Positions 57,353-64,000 of a DNA stretch of 64,000 nucleotides are shown in pieces. Under the pieces are notes generated by a model, which saw only the letters and a list, made by a program, of their open reading frames with translations, had not been told where the DNA came from and ran no database searches. Each line of letters begins with the position of its first letter. The first letter of the stretch is position 1. The stretch lies in assembly GCF_013141915.1 (NCBI RefSeq), contig NZ_SROX01000008.1, forward strand, positions 186,001 to 250,000. Direction: 5' to 3'. Made by a program: the position numbers and the translations under genes. Origin of the DNA: Cupriavidus necator. GTDB lineage: Bacteria > Pseudomonadota > Gammaproteobacteria > Burkholderiales > Burkholderiaceae.

Positions 57353-58074
57353 TGACACCCCGCCTGAACGAGATCTGGGTCTACCTTGCCGCCAGCCCGC
57401 TGGTGGGGCTGACCGCGACGCTGCTCGCCTATGTCTTTGCCTTCCGCATCTATGAGAAATCGCGCTTCTCGCCGCTGGCCAACCCGGTGATGATCGCGGT
57501 GGCGCTGCTGGTCACGGTGCTGACGGTCACCGGCACGCCCTACAAGACCTACTTCGACGGCGCGCAGTTCGTGCACTTCCTGCTGGGGCCCGCGACGGTG
57601 GCGCTGGCGGTGCCGCTGTACCTGCAGTTGCCCAAGCTGCGCACCCATGTGTTCCCGCTGCTGGCAGGGCTGGTGGCCGGCTCGGTGGTGGCGGTGGTGT
57701 CGGCGGTAGGCATTGCCTGGCTGCTCGGTGCCTCGCCGGAAACGGTGCGCTCGCTCGCGCCCAAGTCGGTGACGATCCCGATCGCCATGGGCGTGGCCGA
57801 GAAGATCGGCGGGCTGCCGTCGCTGACGGCGGTGCTGGTGATGGCCACCGGCATCATCGGCGCGATCAGCGCCACCAGCGTGCTGAACCTGCTGCGCATC
57901 CGCGACTACAGCGTGCGCGGCTTCGCCACCGGCGTGGCGGCGCATGGCATCGGCACCGCGCGCGCGTTCCAGGTCAACCAGGAGGCCGGCGCCTTCGCCG
58001 CGCTGGGCATGGGCCTGAACGGCGTGCTGACCGCCATCCTGGTGCCGGTGATGGCGGCGTGGATGCCGCACTGA
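57349..58074 (+). CDS. LrgB/CidB family membrane protein
   Basis: The 241-residue protein has several hydrophobic segments and LrgB signatures: FLLGPATVALAVPLYLQ, APKSVTIPIAMGVAEKIGG and ATGVAAHGIGTARAFQVNQEAGAFAALGMGLNGVLTAIL. ATG at 57349 overlaps the lrgA stop in ATGATG, with GGGGAG upstream; a second Met follows immediately. The two proteins probably form one membrane complex. Function as for LrgA. Confidence 0.93.
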   Translation: MMTPRLNEIWVYLAASPLVGLTATLLAYVFAFRIYEKSRFSPLANPVMIAVALLVTVLTVTGTPYKTYFDGAQFVHFLLGPATVALAVPLYLQLPKLRTHVFPLLAGLVAGSVVAVVSAVGIAWLLGASPETVRSLAPKSVTIPIAMGVAEKIGGLPSLTAVLVMATGIIGAISATSVLNLLRIRDYSVRGFATGVAAHGIGTARAFQVNQEAGAFAALGMGLNGVLTAILVPVMAAWMPH

Positions 58075-58081
58075 CATCCTC

Positions 58082-58120
58082 CTGACAGCACGCTGTCAGC
58101 AGCCCCCGCGCATGATGCGG
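58082..58120 (+). other. Two small inverted repeats after lrgB
   Basis: CTGACAGC/GCTGTCAG (58082-58099) and CCCGC/GCGGG (58104-58120) lie between lrgB and the VOC gene. They may form a weak terminator or an operator; no T run follows. Confidence 0.3.
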
Positions 58121-58159
58121 GCTCTTCCCTCCCCTACCTATGGAACCCAGGAGCCCATC

Positions 58160-58531
58160 ATGAGCCATCGCCTGATCAACTGGCTGGAAATCCCCGTCGT
58201 CGACATGTCCCGCGCAGTCGGCTTCTACGAGCAGGTGTTCGCGCTCAAGCTGCGCCGCGAGACCATGAGCCAGGTCGACATGGCCGTGTTCCCGCACCCC
58301 GATCCCGGCGGCGCGCTGGTGGCCGGCGAAGGTTACCGCCCCAGCAACTACTACGGCACCGTGCCGTACCTGCACGCGCCGGAACTGGACGCGCTGCTGG
58401 AGCGCGCCGCGCGCGCCGGCGGCAAGACCGTGTTCGGGCCGCTGCGCCTGCCGGGCGAGATCGGCCGCATCGCGCATATCACCGACAGCGAAGGCAACCG
58501 CATCGGCTTGCACGAACCGGTGGCCGGATGA
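58160..58531 (+). CDS. VOC-family protein
   Basis: The 123-residue protein is a single glyoxalase/bleomycin-resistance-fold domain: LINWLEIPVVDMSRAVGFYEQVFALKLRRE at the start, QVDMAVFPHPDPGGALVAGEGYRPS in the middle, GKTVFGPLRLPGEIGRIAHITDSEGNRIGLHEP at the end. The terminal Glu or His may bind a metal. CAGGAG precedes the ATG at 58160. A WYL regulator gene begins 23 bases after the stop, a common pairing of a VOC protein with its own regulator. The substrate is unknown. Confidence 0.9.
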   Translation: MSHRLINWLEIPVVDMSRAVGFYEQVFALKLRRETMSQVDMAVFPHPDPGGALVAGEGYRPSNYYGTVPYLHAPELDALLERAARAGGKTVFGPLRLPGEIGRIAHITDSEGNRIGLHEPVAG

Positions 58532-58553
58532 CCGCCATGCCCCACGCTGATCG

Positions 58554-59243
58554 ATGAGCCGCCGCGCCGACCGCCTGTTCCAGATCGTGCAGGTGCTGCG
58601 CGGCCGCCGCCTGACCACGGCGGCGCTGCTGGCGCAGCGGCTCGGGGTGTCGGAACGCACCGTCTACCGTGATATCCAGGCGCTGTCCCTGTCGGGCGTG
58701 CCGGTCGAGGGCGAAGCCGGCATCGGCTACCGGCTGCGCGCCGACTTCGATGTGCCGCCGCTGATGTTCACCGCCATGGAAGTCGAAGCGCTGGTCGCCG
58801 GCCTGCGGCTGCTGAAGGCCTGGGGTGGCGGCGCGCTGGCGGCCGCGGCCGATCCGGCGCTGGAAAAGCTGATGGCCGCACTGCCGCCGCCGCGCCGGCT
58901 GGCGGCGCAGCAAAGCCGCGTGTTTGCGCCCGAGTACGTCAACCAGGCGCAGGTGCGCGAGGCCTTCGATGTGGTGCACGGCGCGCTGGGTGCGCACAAG
59001 CTGTTGCTGCTCGACTACTGCGACGTGCAGCAGCGCGTCACCGAACGCGTGGTGATGCCGCTGGGGCTGTTCTTCTGGGGCAATGCCTGGCTGCTGGCCA
59101 CGTGGTGCACCACGCGCGAGGACTACCGCAGCTTCCGGCTGGACCGCTGCCGCGCCATCCGCATGCTGGACGACCATTTCCACGAGACCCCGGACCGCTC
59201 GCTCAACGGTTTCCTGCGCGCGGTGCGCGCCAGCGGCACCTGA
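58554..59243 (+). CDS. HTH-WYL (YafY-type) transcriptional regulator
   Basis: The 229-residue regulator has an HTH_11 DNA-binding domain (RRADRLFQIVQVLRGRRLTTAALLAQRLGVSERTVYRDIQALSLSGVPVEGEAGIGYRLR). A WYL ligand domain follows, with LLLLDYCDVQQRVTERVVMPLGLFFWGNAWLLATWCTTREDYRSFRLDRC; the usual W-Y-L triplet is modified to WLLATWC. YafY-like proteins often sit beside VOC genes and regulate them. It is convergent with gpx, with only three bases between the two stops. Confidence 0.9.
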   Translation: MSRRADRLFQIVQVLRGRRLTTAALLAQRLGVSERTVYRDIQALSLSGVPVEGEAGIGYRLRADFDVPPLMFTAMEVEALVAGLRLLKAWGGGALAAAADPALEKLMAALPPPRRLAAQQSRVFAPEYVNQAQVREAFDVVHGALGAHKLLLLDYCDVQQRVTERVVMPLGLFFWGNAWLLATWCTTREDYRSFRLDRCRAIRMLDDHFHETPDRSLNGFLRAVRASGT

Positions 59244-59246
59244 GGC

Positions 59247-59741
59247 TCAGGCGGCAGGGTCGGACAACAGCTTTTCAATATCGGCGCGCAGCTCTTCCGG
59301 CTTGGTGGTTGGCGCATAGCGCTTGAACACCGTGCCGTCGCGGCGCAGCAAGAACTTGGTGAAGTTCCACTTGATGCCCTGGGTACCGAGCACGCCACGC
59401 TTTTCGGTGGTCAGCCACTGGTACAGCGGATGGGCGGCGGGCCCGTTTACGTCGATCTTGGCGAACATCGGGAAGCGCACCGCGAAGCGTGTTTCGCAGA
59501 ACTGCCCGATCTGCTGCGCGTCGCCCGGCTCCTGCTTGCCGAACTGGTTGCACGGGAAGCCCAGCACCTCCAGGCCGCGCCCGTGGTATTCGTCATAGAG
59601 CTTCTGCAGGCCTTCGTACTGCGGCGTAAAGCCGCATTCGCTGGCGGTATTGACGACCAGCATCACCTTGCCCTGGAATTGCGACAGCGGCACCGGCTGG
59701 CCGGCGAGCGAGTTGGCTTCGAACTGGTAGACATTGCTCAT
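59247..59741 (-). CDS. Glutathione peroxidase family (thiol peroxidase)
   Basis: The 164-residue protein reduces peroxides with a catalytic Cys in NTASECGFTPQYEGLQKLY. LGFPCNQFGKQEPG holds the resolving-type Cys and the Gln, and IKWNFTKFLL gives the Trp-Asn-Phe motif. The selenocysteine of mammalian enzymes is Cys here. I chose ATG at 59741 (MSNVYQFEAN) because AGGAG lies seven bases upstream; the frame extends nine more residues without a good site. Confidence 0.94.
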   Translation of the reverse strand: MSNVYQFEANSLAGQPVPLSQFQGKVMLVVNTASECGFTPQYEGLQKLYDEYHGRGLEVLGFPCNQFGKQEPGDAQQIGQFCETRFAVRFPMFAKIDVNGPAAHPLYQWLTTEKRGVLGTQGIKWNFTKFLLRRDGTVFKRYAPTTKPEELRADIEKLLSDPAA

Positions 59742-59795
59742 GGCAGACTCCTGTAGGTAACCAAGCATACCGCCATGCGCATCGCCGCGCAGCCC

Positions 59796-60935
59796 TCAGA
59801 TGACGTTGAGATGCTCGGTGCCGGCACCGAGGTCCGAGTCCTTGGCGTGCGTGCTGTGCAGCTTGATCATCAGGCGCAGGTCGTTGAGCGAGTCGGCATT
59901 GCGCAGCGCGTCCTCGTAGGTGATCTTGCCTTCCTCGTACAAGTCGAACAGCGCCTGGTCGAACGAGATCATGCCCTGCTCGCGCGACTTCTTGATGACT
60001 TCCTTGAGCTCGTGGATCTCGCCCTTGAAGATCAGGTCGGCCACCAGCGGCGTGCCGATCATGATTTCCACCGCCGGCACCCGGCCCTTGCGGCCGGCGC
60101 GTGGCAACAGGCGCTGCGAGATCATCGCCTTGAGGTTCAGCGACAGGTCGATCAGCAGCTGCTGGCGCTTTTCCTCGGGGAAGAAGTTGACCACGCGGTC
60201 GATCGCCTGGTTGGCATTGTTGGCGTGCAGCGTGGCCAGGCACAGGTGGCCGGTCTCGGCGTACTGCATCGCGTACTCCATGGTCTCGCGGTCGCGGATC
60301 TCGCCGATCAGGATCACGTCGGGCGCCTGGCGCAGCGTGTTCTTCAGCGCCACGTGCCAGGACTCGGTATCGATGCCCACCTCGCGCTGCGTGACGATGC
60401 AGTTCTGGTGCGCATGCACGTATTCGATCGGATCCTCGATGGTGATGATATGGCCGTACGAATGCGCGTTGCGGTGGTCCAGCATCGCCGCCAGCGTGGT
60501 CGACTTGCCTGAGCCGGTGGCCCCGGTCACGATCACCAGCCCGCGCTTGGCCATCACCACGTCATGCAGCGTCTGCGGCAGGTCCAGGTCGGCTACCGAC
60601 GGGATGCGCGTATTGATGGTGCGCACCACCATGCCGGCCTTGCCCTGCTGGATGAACGCCGACACGCGGAAACGCCCGGCCTTGGGCGCGGTGATCGCGA
60701 AATTGCATTCGCGGGTGGTGTCGAAGTCCTGCACCTGCCGTTCGTTCATCACCGAACGCACCAGGCCCAGCGCCTGAGTCGGGTTGAGCGGCTGCTGCGA
60801 CACCGGCGTGAGCTTGCCATCGACCTTGATTGCCGGCGGAAAGTCCGAAGTGATGAACAGGTCCGAGCCGCGGTTGCTGACCATCAGCTCGAGCAGGTCG
60901 TTGATGTACTTGGCGGCGGATTCGCGGTCGAGCAT
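59796..60935 (-). CDS. pilU: Type IV pilus retraction ATPase PilU
   Basis: PilU is a PilT-dependent retraction motor of type IV pili. The 379-residue protein has the PAS-like N-terminal domain (AKYINDLLELMVSNRGSDLFITSDFPPAIKVDGKLTPV), Walker A VTGATGSGKSTTLAAML, Asp box IITIEDPIEYVH, Walker B-type LIGEIRDRETME and the His box TGHLCLATLHANNANQAIDRVVNFF. The long C-terminal tail (LMIKLHSTHAKDSDLGAGTEHL) is typical of PilU. It lies 36 bases downstream of pilT. Confidence 0.96.
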   Translation of the reverse strand: MLDRESAAKYINDLLELMVSNRGSDLFITSDFPPAIKVDGKLTPVSQQPLNPTQALGLVRSVMNERQVQDFDTTRECNFAITAPKAGRFRVSAFIQQGKAGMVVRTINTRIPSVADLDLPQTLHDVVMAKRGLVIVTGATGSGKSTTLAAMLDHRNAHSYGHIITIEDPIEYVHAHQNCIVTQREVGIDTESWHVALKNTLRQAPDVILIGEIRDRETMEYAMQYAETGHLCLATLHANNANQAIDRVVNFFPEEKRQQLLIDLSLNLKAMISQRLLPRAGRKGRVPAVEIMIGTPLVADLIFKGEIHELKEVIKKSREQGMISFDQALFDLYEEGKITYEDALRNADSLNDLRLMIKLHSTHAKDSDLGAGTEHLNVI

Positions 60936-60971
60936 GGCGGTGTCCTGCTGGAGGAAGGGCGAACACGGGCC

Positions 60972-62015
60972 TCAGCCCATGAACGCGTCCGGATTCTTGG
61001 CTATGGCGCGGGCGTCGTTGTAGCTGATGACGCTGCGCTTGATCAGGTCCGACAGGCACTGGTCCAGCGTCTGCATGCCCAGGCCGCTGCTGGTCTGCAT
61101 CATCGAGTACATCTGCGCGATCTTGTTCTCGCGGATCAGGTGGCGGATCGCGGGGGTGGCGATCATGATCTCGTGCGCGGCGGTGCGGCCGTTGCCGTCG
61201 CGCGTCTTCAGCAGCGTCTGCGAGATCACCGCCTCCAGCGATTCCGACAGCATGGTGCGCACCATGTCCTTCTCTTCGGGCGGGAACACGTCGACCACGC
61301 GGTCGATGGTCTTGGCCGCGGAGCTGGTGTGCAGCGTGCCGAAGACCAGGTGGCCGGTTTCGGCCGCGGTCAGTGCCAGGCGGATGGTTTCGAGGTCGCG
61401 CAGTTCGCCCACAAGAATGACGTCGGGGTCTTCGCGCAGCGCCGAGCGCAGCGCGTTGGCAAACGAATGCGTATGCGGCCCCAGTTCGCGCTGGTTGATC
61501 AGGCTCTTCTTGGAGCTGTGCACGAATTCGATCGGGTCCTCCACCGTGAGGATGTGGCCCATGTCGTTTTCATTGCGATGATCGACCATCGCCGCCAGCG
61601 TGGTGGACTTGCCCGAGCCGGTCGGGCCCGTCACCAGAACCAGCCCGCGCGGCTTCATGCACAGGTCGGCAAACACCGCGGGCGCACGCAGCTCTTCCAG
61701 CGTGAGCACCTTGGAGGGAATGGTCCGGAACACCGCTGCGGCGCCGCGCTGGGTGTTGTAGGCATTGACGCGGAAGCGCGACAGGCCGGCGATCTCGAAC
61801 GAGAAATCGATTTCCAGGCGTTCCTCGTAGGCCTTGCGCTGGGTGTCGCTCATGATGTCGTACACCATGGCGTGGACATCCTTGTGCGTCATCGAGGCGA
61901 CGTTGATCCGGCGCATGTCGCCATGGATCCGCACCATCGGCGGCATGTCCGCGGACAGATGAAGATCGGACGCCTTGTTCTTGACGGCGAAAGCCAATAG
62001 CTGCGCGATGTCCAT
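60972..62015 (-). CDS. pilT: Type IV pilus retraction ATPase PilT
   Basis: PilT powers pilus retraction and twitching. The 347-residue protein starts MDIAQLLAFAVKNKASDLHLSADMPPMVRIHGDMRRI and has Walker A VTGPTGSGKSTTLAAMVD, Asp box ILTVEDPIEFVH, Walker B-like LVGELRDLETIRLAL, the His box TGHLVFGTLHTSSAAKTIDRVVDVFP and the AIRHLIRENKIAQM motif, the retraction-specific AIRNLIRE-type sequence. It is divergent from yggS. GGGTGGGG about nine bases upstream is the probable ribosome site. Confidence 0.98.
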   Translation of the reverse strand: MDIAQLLAFAVKNKASDLHLSADMPPMVRIHGDMRRINVASMTHKDVHAMVYDIMSDTQRKAYEERLEIDFSFEIAGLSRFRVNAYNTQRGAAAVFRTIPSKVLTLEELRAPAVFADLCMKPRGLVLVTGPTGSGKSTTLAAMVDHRNENDMGHILTVEDPIEFVHSSKKSLINQRELGPHTHSFANALRSALREDPDVILVGELRDLETIRLALTAAETGHLVFGTLHTSSAAKTIDRVVDVFPPEEKDMVRTMLSESLEAVISQTLLKTRDGNGRTAAHEIMIATPAIRHLIRENKIAQMYSMMQTSSGLGMQTLDQCLSDLIKRSVISYNDARAIAKNPDAFMG

Positions 62016-62080
62016 CTATAATGACCCCACCCTGATTGTTATCGGTACTTGATGTACCTGTTATATATGTTCGCCGGATT
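62016..62080. promoter_or_regulatory. Divergent promoter region pilT / yggS
   Basis: TATAAT at 62017-62022 faces yggS and TATAAC in the other direction (revcomp near 62060) can serve pilT. The gap of 65 bases is AT-rich compared with the rest. -35 matches are weak on both strands. Confidence 0.35.
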
Positions 62081-62770
62081 ATGTCTGTGATTGCCGCCAA
62101 CTTGCAAGCCGTGCGCCAGGGCATTGCGGCGGCGGCACAACAGGCCGGCAGGCAGCCCGCGGACATTGCCCTGCTGGCCGTTTCCAAGACCGTTTCCCCT
62201 GACCGCATAAGGGCCGCATACGCCGCCGGACAGTTCGCTTTCGGCGAGAACTACGCCCAGGAAGGCGTCGACAAGATCGCCGCGCTGGCCGACCTGCGCA
62301 GCCAGCTGCAATGGCATTTCATCGGCCCGCTGCAAAGCAACAAGACGCGGCTGGTGGCTGAACATTTCGACTGGGTCCACGCCATCGACCGGCTCAGGAT
62401 CGCCGAGCGGCTGTCGGCACAGCGGCCGGCCGGCCTGGCGCCGCTGCAGGTCTGCATCCAGGTCAATATCAGCGGCGAAGCCAGCAAGAGCGGCGTCGCC
62501 CCGGCCGAGGTCCCCGCGCTGGCGCATGCCGTCGCCAACCTGCCCGCCCTGCGGCTGCGCGGGCTGATGGCGATCCCCGAACCCGCCGCCGATCCCGCCG
62601 CGCAGCGGCGTCCGTTCGCCGCCATGCGCGCCATGCTGCAGGCACTGTGCGCCGATGGCCTGGCGCTCGACACGCTCTCGATGGGCATGTCGGGCGACAT
62701 GGATGCCGCCATCGCCGAGGGCGCAACGCTGGTGCGGATCGGCACCGCCATCTTCGGCGCGCGCGGCTGA
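62081..62770 (+). CDS. YggS family pyridoxal phosphate enzyme
   Basis: The 229-residue protein of the alanine-racemase-like TIM barrel family maintains PLP homeostasis (YggS/PLPBP). LLAVSKTVSPDRIRAAYAAGQFAFGENYAQEGVDKI holds the PLP Lys near residue 36. WHFIGPLQSNKTRLVAEHFDWVHAIDRLRIAERL, QVCIQVNISGEASKSGVAP and LSMGMSGDMDAAIAEGATLVRIGTAIFGAR complete the family. The pilT-yggS-proC arrangement is classic for proteobacteria. Start ATG 62081. Confidence 0.95.
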   Translation: MSVIAANLQAVRQGIAAAAQQAGRQPADIALLAVSKTVSPDRIRAAYAAGQFAFGENYAQEGVDKIAALADLRSQLQWHFIGPLQSNKTRLVAEHFDWVHAIDRLRIAERLSAQRPAGLAPLQVCIQVNISGEASKSGVAPAEVPALAHAVANLPALRLRGLMAIPEPAADPAAQRRPFAAMRAMLQALCADGLALDTLSMGMSGDMDAAIAEGATLVRIGTAIFGARG

Positions 62771-62814
62771 CCGGCCCCGCCCCACCGGAATCCTTCAGAC
62801 CCCCAGAGACCTAC

Positions 62815-63651
62815 ATGCTCGACACCCTCACCTTCGGCTTTCTTGGCGGCGGCAACATGGCTTCCGCACTGATCGGCGGCCTGATCGCCCGCGGCGTGCC
62901 CGCCGGCGCGATCCGCGTGGTCGACCCGTTCCCGGAAGCGCAGCAACGCCTGGCGCGCGATCTCGGCGTGCATGCCGCCGGCGCGCCGGATGCCGCGTTC
63001 GGCGCCAGCGATGTGCTGGTGCTGGCGGTCAAGCCGCAGCAATTCCGCGAAGCTGCGGGGCAACTGCTGCCGCTGCTGCCGGCCAGCGGCAAGGGCAACC
63101 TGGTGATCAGCGTGGCCGCCGGCATCCGGCTGCAGGACATGCAACGCTGGCTCGGCGGTCGCAGCCGCGTGGTGCGCGCGATGCCGAATACGCCGGCGCT
63201 GTCGGGCATGGGCATGACGGGCCTGGCCGCACCCGCCGGGCTGTCAGCCGAAGACCGGGCGATCGCCAGCGCTGTGGCCGAGGCCGTCGGCAAATGCGTG
63301 TGGGTCGATGGCGATGACCAGATCGATGCCGTCACCGCGATTTCCGGCAGCGGTCCTGCCTACGTGTTCTATTTCATCGAGGCGATGCAGCGTGCCGCCA
63401 CCGAACTGGGCCTGAGCGCCGAGCAAGGGCGCGAGCTTGCGGTGGAAACCTTCCGCGGCGCGGCCACGCTGGCGGGACAGTCGCCCGAACCGGTGGCGAC
63501 GCTGCGCGAGCGCGTGACGTCGAAGGGTGGGACGACCTACGCGGCGCTGACGGCGATGGAGGCCTCCGGCATCGCCAATGCCTTCGTGCGCGCGATGCAT
63601 GCCGCGGCGGCGCGCGGCAAGGAGATGGGGGCGGAGTTCGGGAAGGACTGA
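62815..63651 (+). CDS. proC: Pyrroline-5-carboxylate reductase
   Basis: ProC reduces pyrroline-5-carboxylate to proline. The N-terminal Rossmann motif is FGFLGGGNMASALIGGLIARG. The VLAVKPQQF and RVVRAMPNTPALSGMGMTGL stretches and the C-terminal AISGSGPAYVFYFIEAMQRAATELGLSAEQGRELAVETFRGAATL with TSKGGTTYAAL are diagnostic. At 278 residues it is normal. Start ATG 62815, 44 bases after yggS, so probably one operon. Confidence 0.97.
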   Translation: MLDTLTFGFLGGGNMASALIGGLIARGVPAGAIRVVDPFPEAQQRLARDLGVHAAGAPDAAFGASDVLVLAVKPQQFREAAGQLLPLLPASGKGNLVISVAAGIRLQDMQRWLGGRSRVVRAMPNTPALSGMGMTGLAAPAGLSAEDRAIASAVAEAVGKCVWVDGDDQIDAVTAISGSGPAYVFYFIEAMQRAATELGLSAEQGRELAVETFRGAATLAGQSPEPVATLRERVTSKGGTTYAALTAMEASGIANAFVRAMHAAAARGKEMGAEFGKD

Positions 63652-63704
63652 GCCACGCCAGACCGCGGCCGCGCTGACTTGGCTGCCGCCTGTCGCCGAC
63701 GCTC

Positions 63705-63728
63705 CCCTCTCCCGCGAGCGGGAGAGGG
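63705..63728 (+). repeat. REP-like palindrome, copy D
   Basis: Perfect CCCTCTCCCGC-GA-GCGGGAGAGGG between proC and ubiA, followed by AGCAAACCC. The tail matches copies B and C. Confidence 0.8.
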
Positions 63729-63754
63729 AGCAAACCCCCAGCCCGCGTTAGGTC

Positions 63755-64000
63755 TCACCGCACCGCATACGCCAACGCCGTCCCCGCAAACACGCAAGCC
63801 CCCAGCCAGTTGTTATGCCGGAACGCGGCAAAGCACCGCATCCGGTCGCGATCCCGGATCAGCGTGTAGTGGTAGCCGGCGCAGCCGATCGCGGCAACCA
63901 GCCCCACCCAATACGGCCACCCCAGGCCGAGCAGCACGCCCGCCGACGCCATCAGCGCAAAGAACGCCGCATAGCAAAGCATGATCGCCGCCACGTCGAA
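63755..64000 (-). CDS. ubiA: 4-hydroxybenzoate octaprenyltransferase UbiA, C-terminal part
   Basis: Only the last 81 residues lie in the window; the gene continues beyond base 64000. The visible part has the UbiA C-terminal helices ([35 protein letters not shown]) and the ending [41 protein letters not shown]. UbiA prenylates 4-hydroxybenzoate in ubiquinone synthesis in the inner membrane. The sequence reads in frame to the window edge (FDVAAIML). It is convergent with proC across a REP-like palindrome. Confidence 0.92.
   Translation of the reverse strand, partial: FDVAAIMLCYAAFFALMASAGVLLGLGWPYWVGLVAAIGCAGYHYTLIRDRDRMRCFAAFRHNNWLGACVFAGTALAYAVR

Noticed and set aside
56966..58074. Phage holin/antiholin remnant
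   Set aside because: LrgA and LrgB are complete chromosomal genes in tandem with no phage neighbours.

Overview
The window is about 64 kb of GC-rich, densely coded bacterial chromosome. Gene order and protein sequences (ribF-ileS-lspA-coaBC-dut, clpS-clpA, pcnB-folK-kinase-panB, dnaK-dnaJ, pilT-pilU-yggS-proC-ubiA) point to a beta-proteobacterium of the order Burkholderiales, most likely Cupriavidus. That assignment rests on recognising the proteins; no database search was run. I see no rRNA, tRNA, CRISPR array, prophage or insertion sequence. Most of the window is core chromosome.

Layout. 0.1-6.5 kb: riboflavin kinase, Ile-tRNA synthetase, signal peptidase II, CoaBC and dUTPase on the + strand. 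6.5-8.5 kb: a small accessory pair, a glyoxalase-fold protein and a TctC-type periplasmic binding protein. 8.5-14 kb: clpA/clpS, a cold-shock gene with a long leader, a VOC protein and isocitrate dehydrogenase. 14-20 kb: a pseudouridine synthase, a tiny Lys/Ala-rich exported protein, a DUF192 protein, yajQ, murB, ppnP, argF with an unusual leader, a DUF3579 protein and rpsT. 20-27 kb: murJ, a SirB1-type protein, dedA, mutL, miaA and an acetyltransferase. 27-33 kb: a catabolic island with a GntR/FCD regulator facing a four-gene MFS transporter / hydantoinase / amidase / racemase operon. 33-44 kb: purM, an AI-2E-type permease, hda, a HAD phosphatase, pcnB, folK, a deoxynucleoside kinase, panB, a tungstate-type ABC permease and ATPase, and a fused pabB-pabC. 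44-48.5 kb: dnaJ, dnaK and a cobalamin adenosyltransferase. 48.5-58 kb: a D-lactate/glycolate-type oxidase, a LysR regulator, an acetyltransferase, glcD, an ion channel, glcE, glcF and an lrgA/lrgB pair. 58-64 kb: a VOC protein, a WYL regulator, glutathione peroxidase, pilU/pilT, yggS, proC and the 3' end of ubiA.

How the parts work together. The 27-33 kb island looks like a self-contained pathway for uptake and ring opening of a hydantoin- or dihydropyrimidine-like compound. The same 14-bp word precedes both its regulator gene and its transporter operon. The glc block encodes the three glycolate oxidase subunits, but a voltage-gated-type channel gene sits between glcD and glcE, and an LrgA/LrgB pair follows glcF. 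Because the plant plastid glycolate/glycerate carrier is an LrgAB homologue, that pair may be a glycolate-side transporter rather than a holin system.

The most unusual signal is the argF leader. A 20-codon reading frame with three Arg codons ends in a 4-base overlap with the argF start codon. It lies within a three-tier RNA hairpin whose 3' arm is followed by a U-rich run, and argF has no visible Shine-Dalgarno sequence of its own. Other regulatory signals include a sigma-32-like dnaK promoter, two copies of a TCTTATATAAGA palindrome (upstream of icd and of the DUF3579 gene), probable leaderless starts for clpS and mutL, and four copies of a REP-like palindrome, one of which abuts or enters the 5' end of pabBC.
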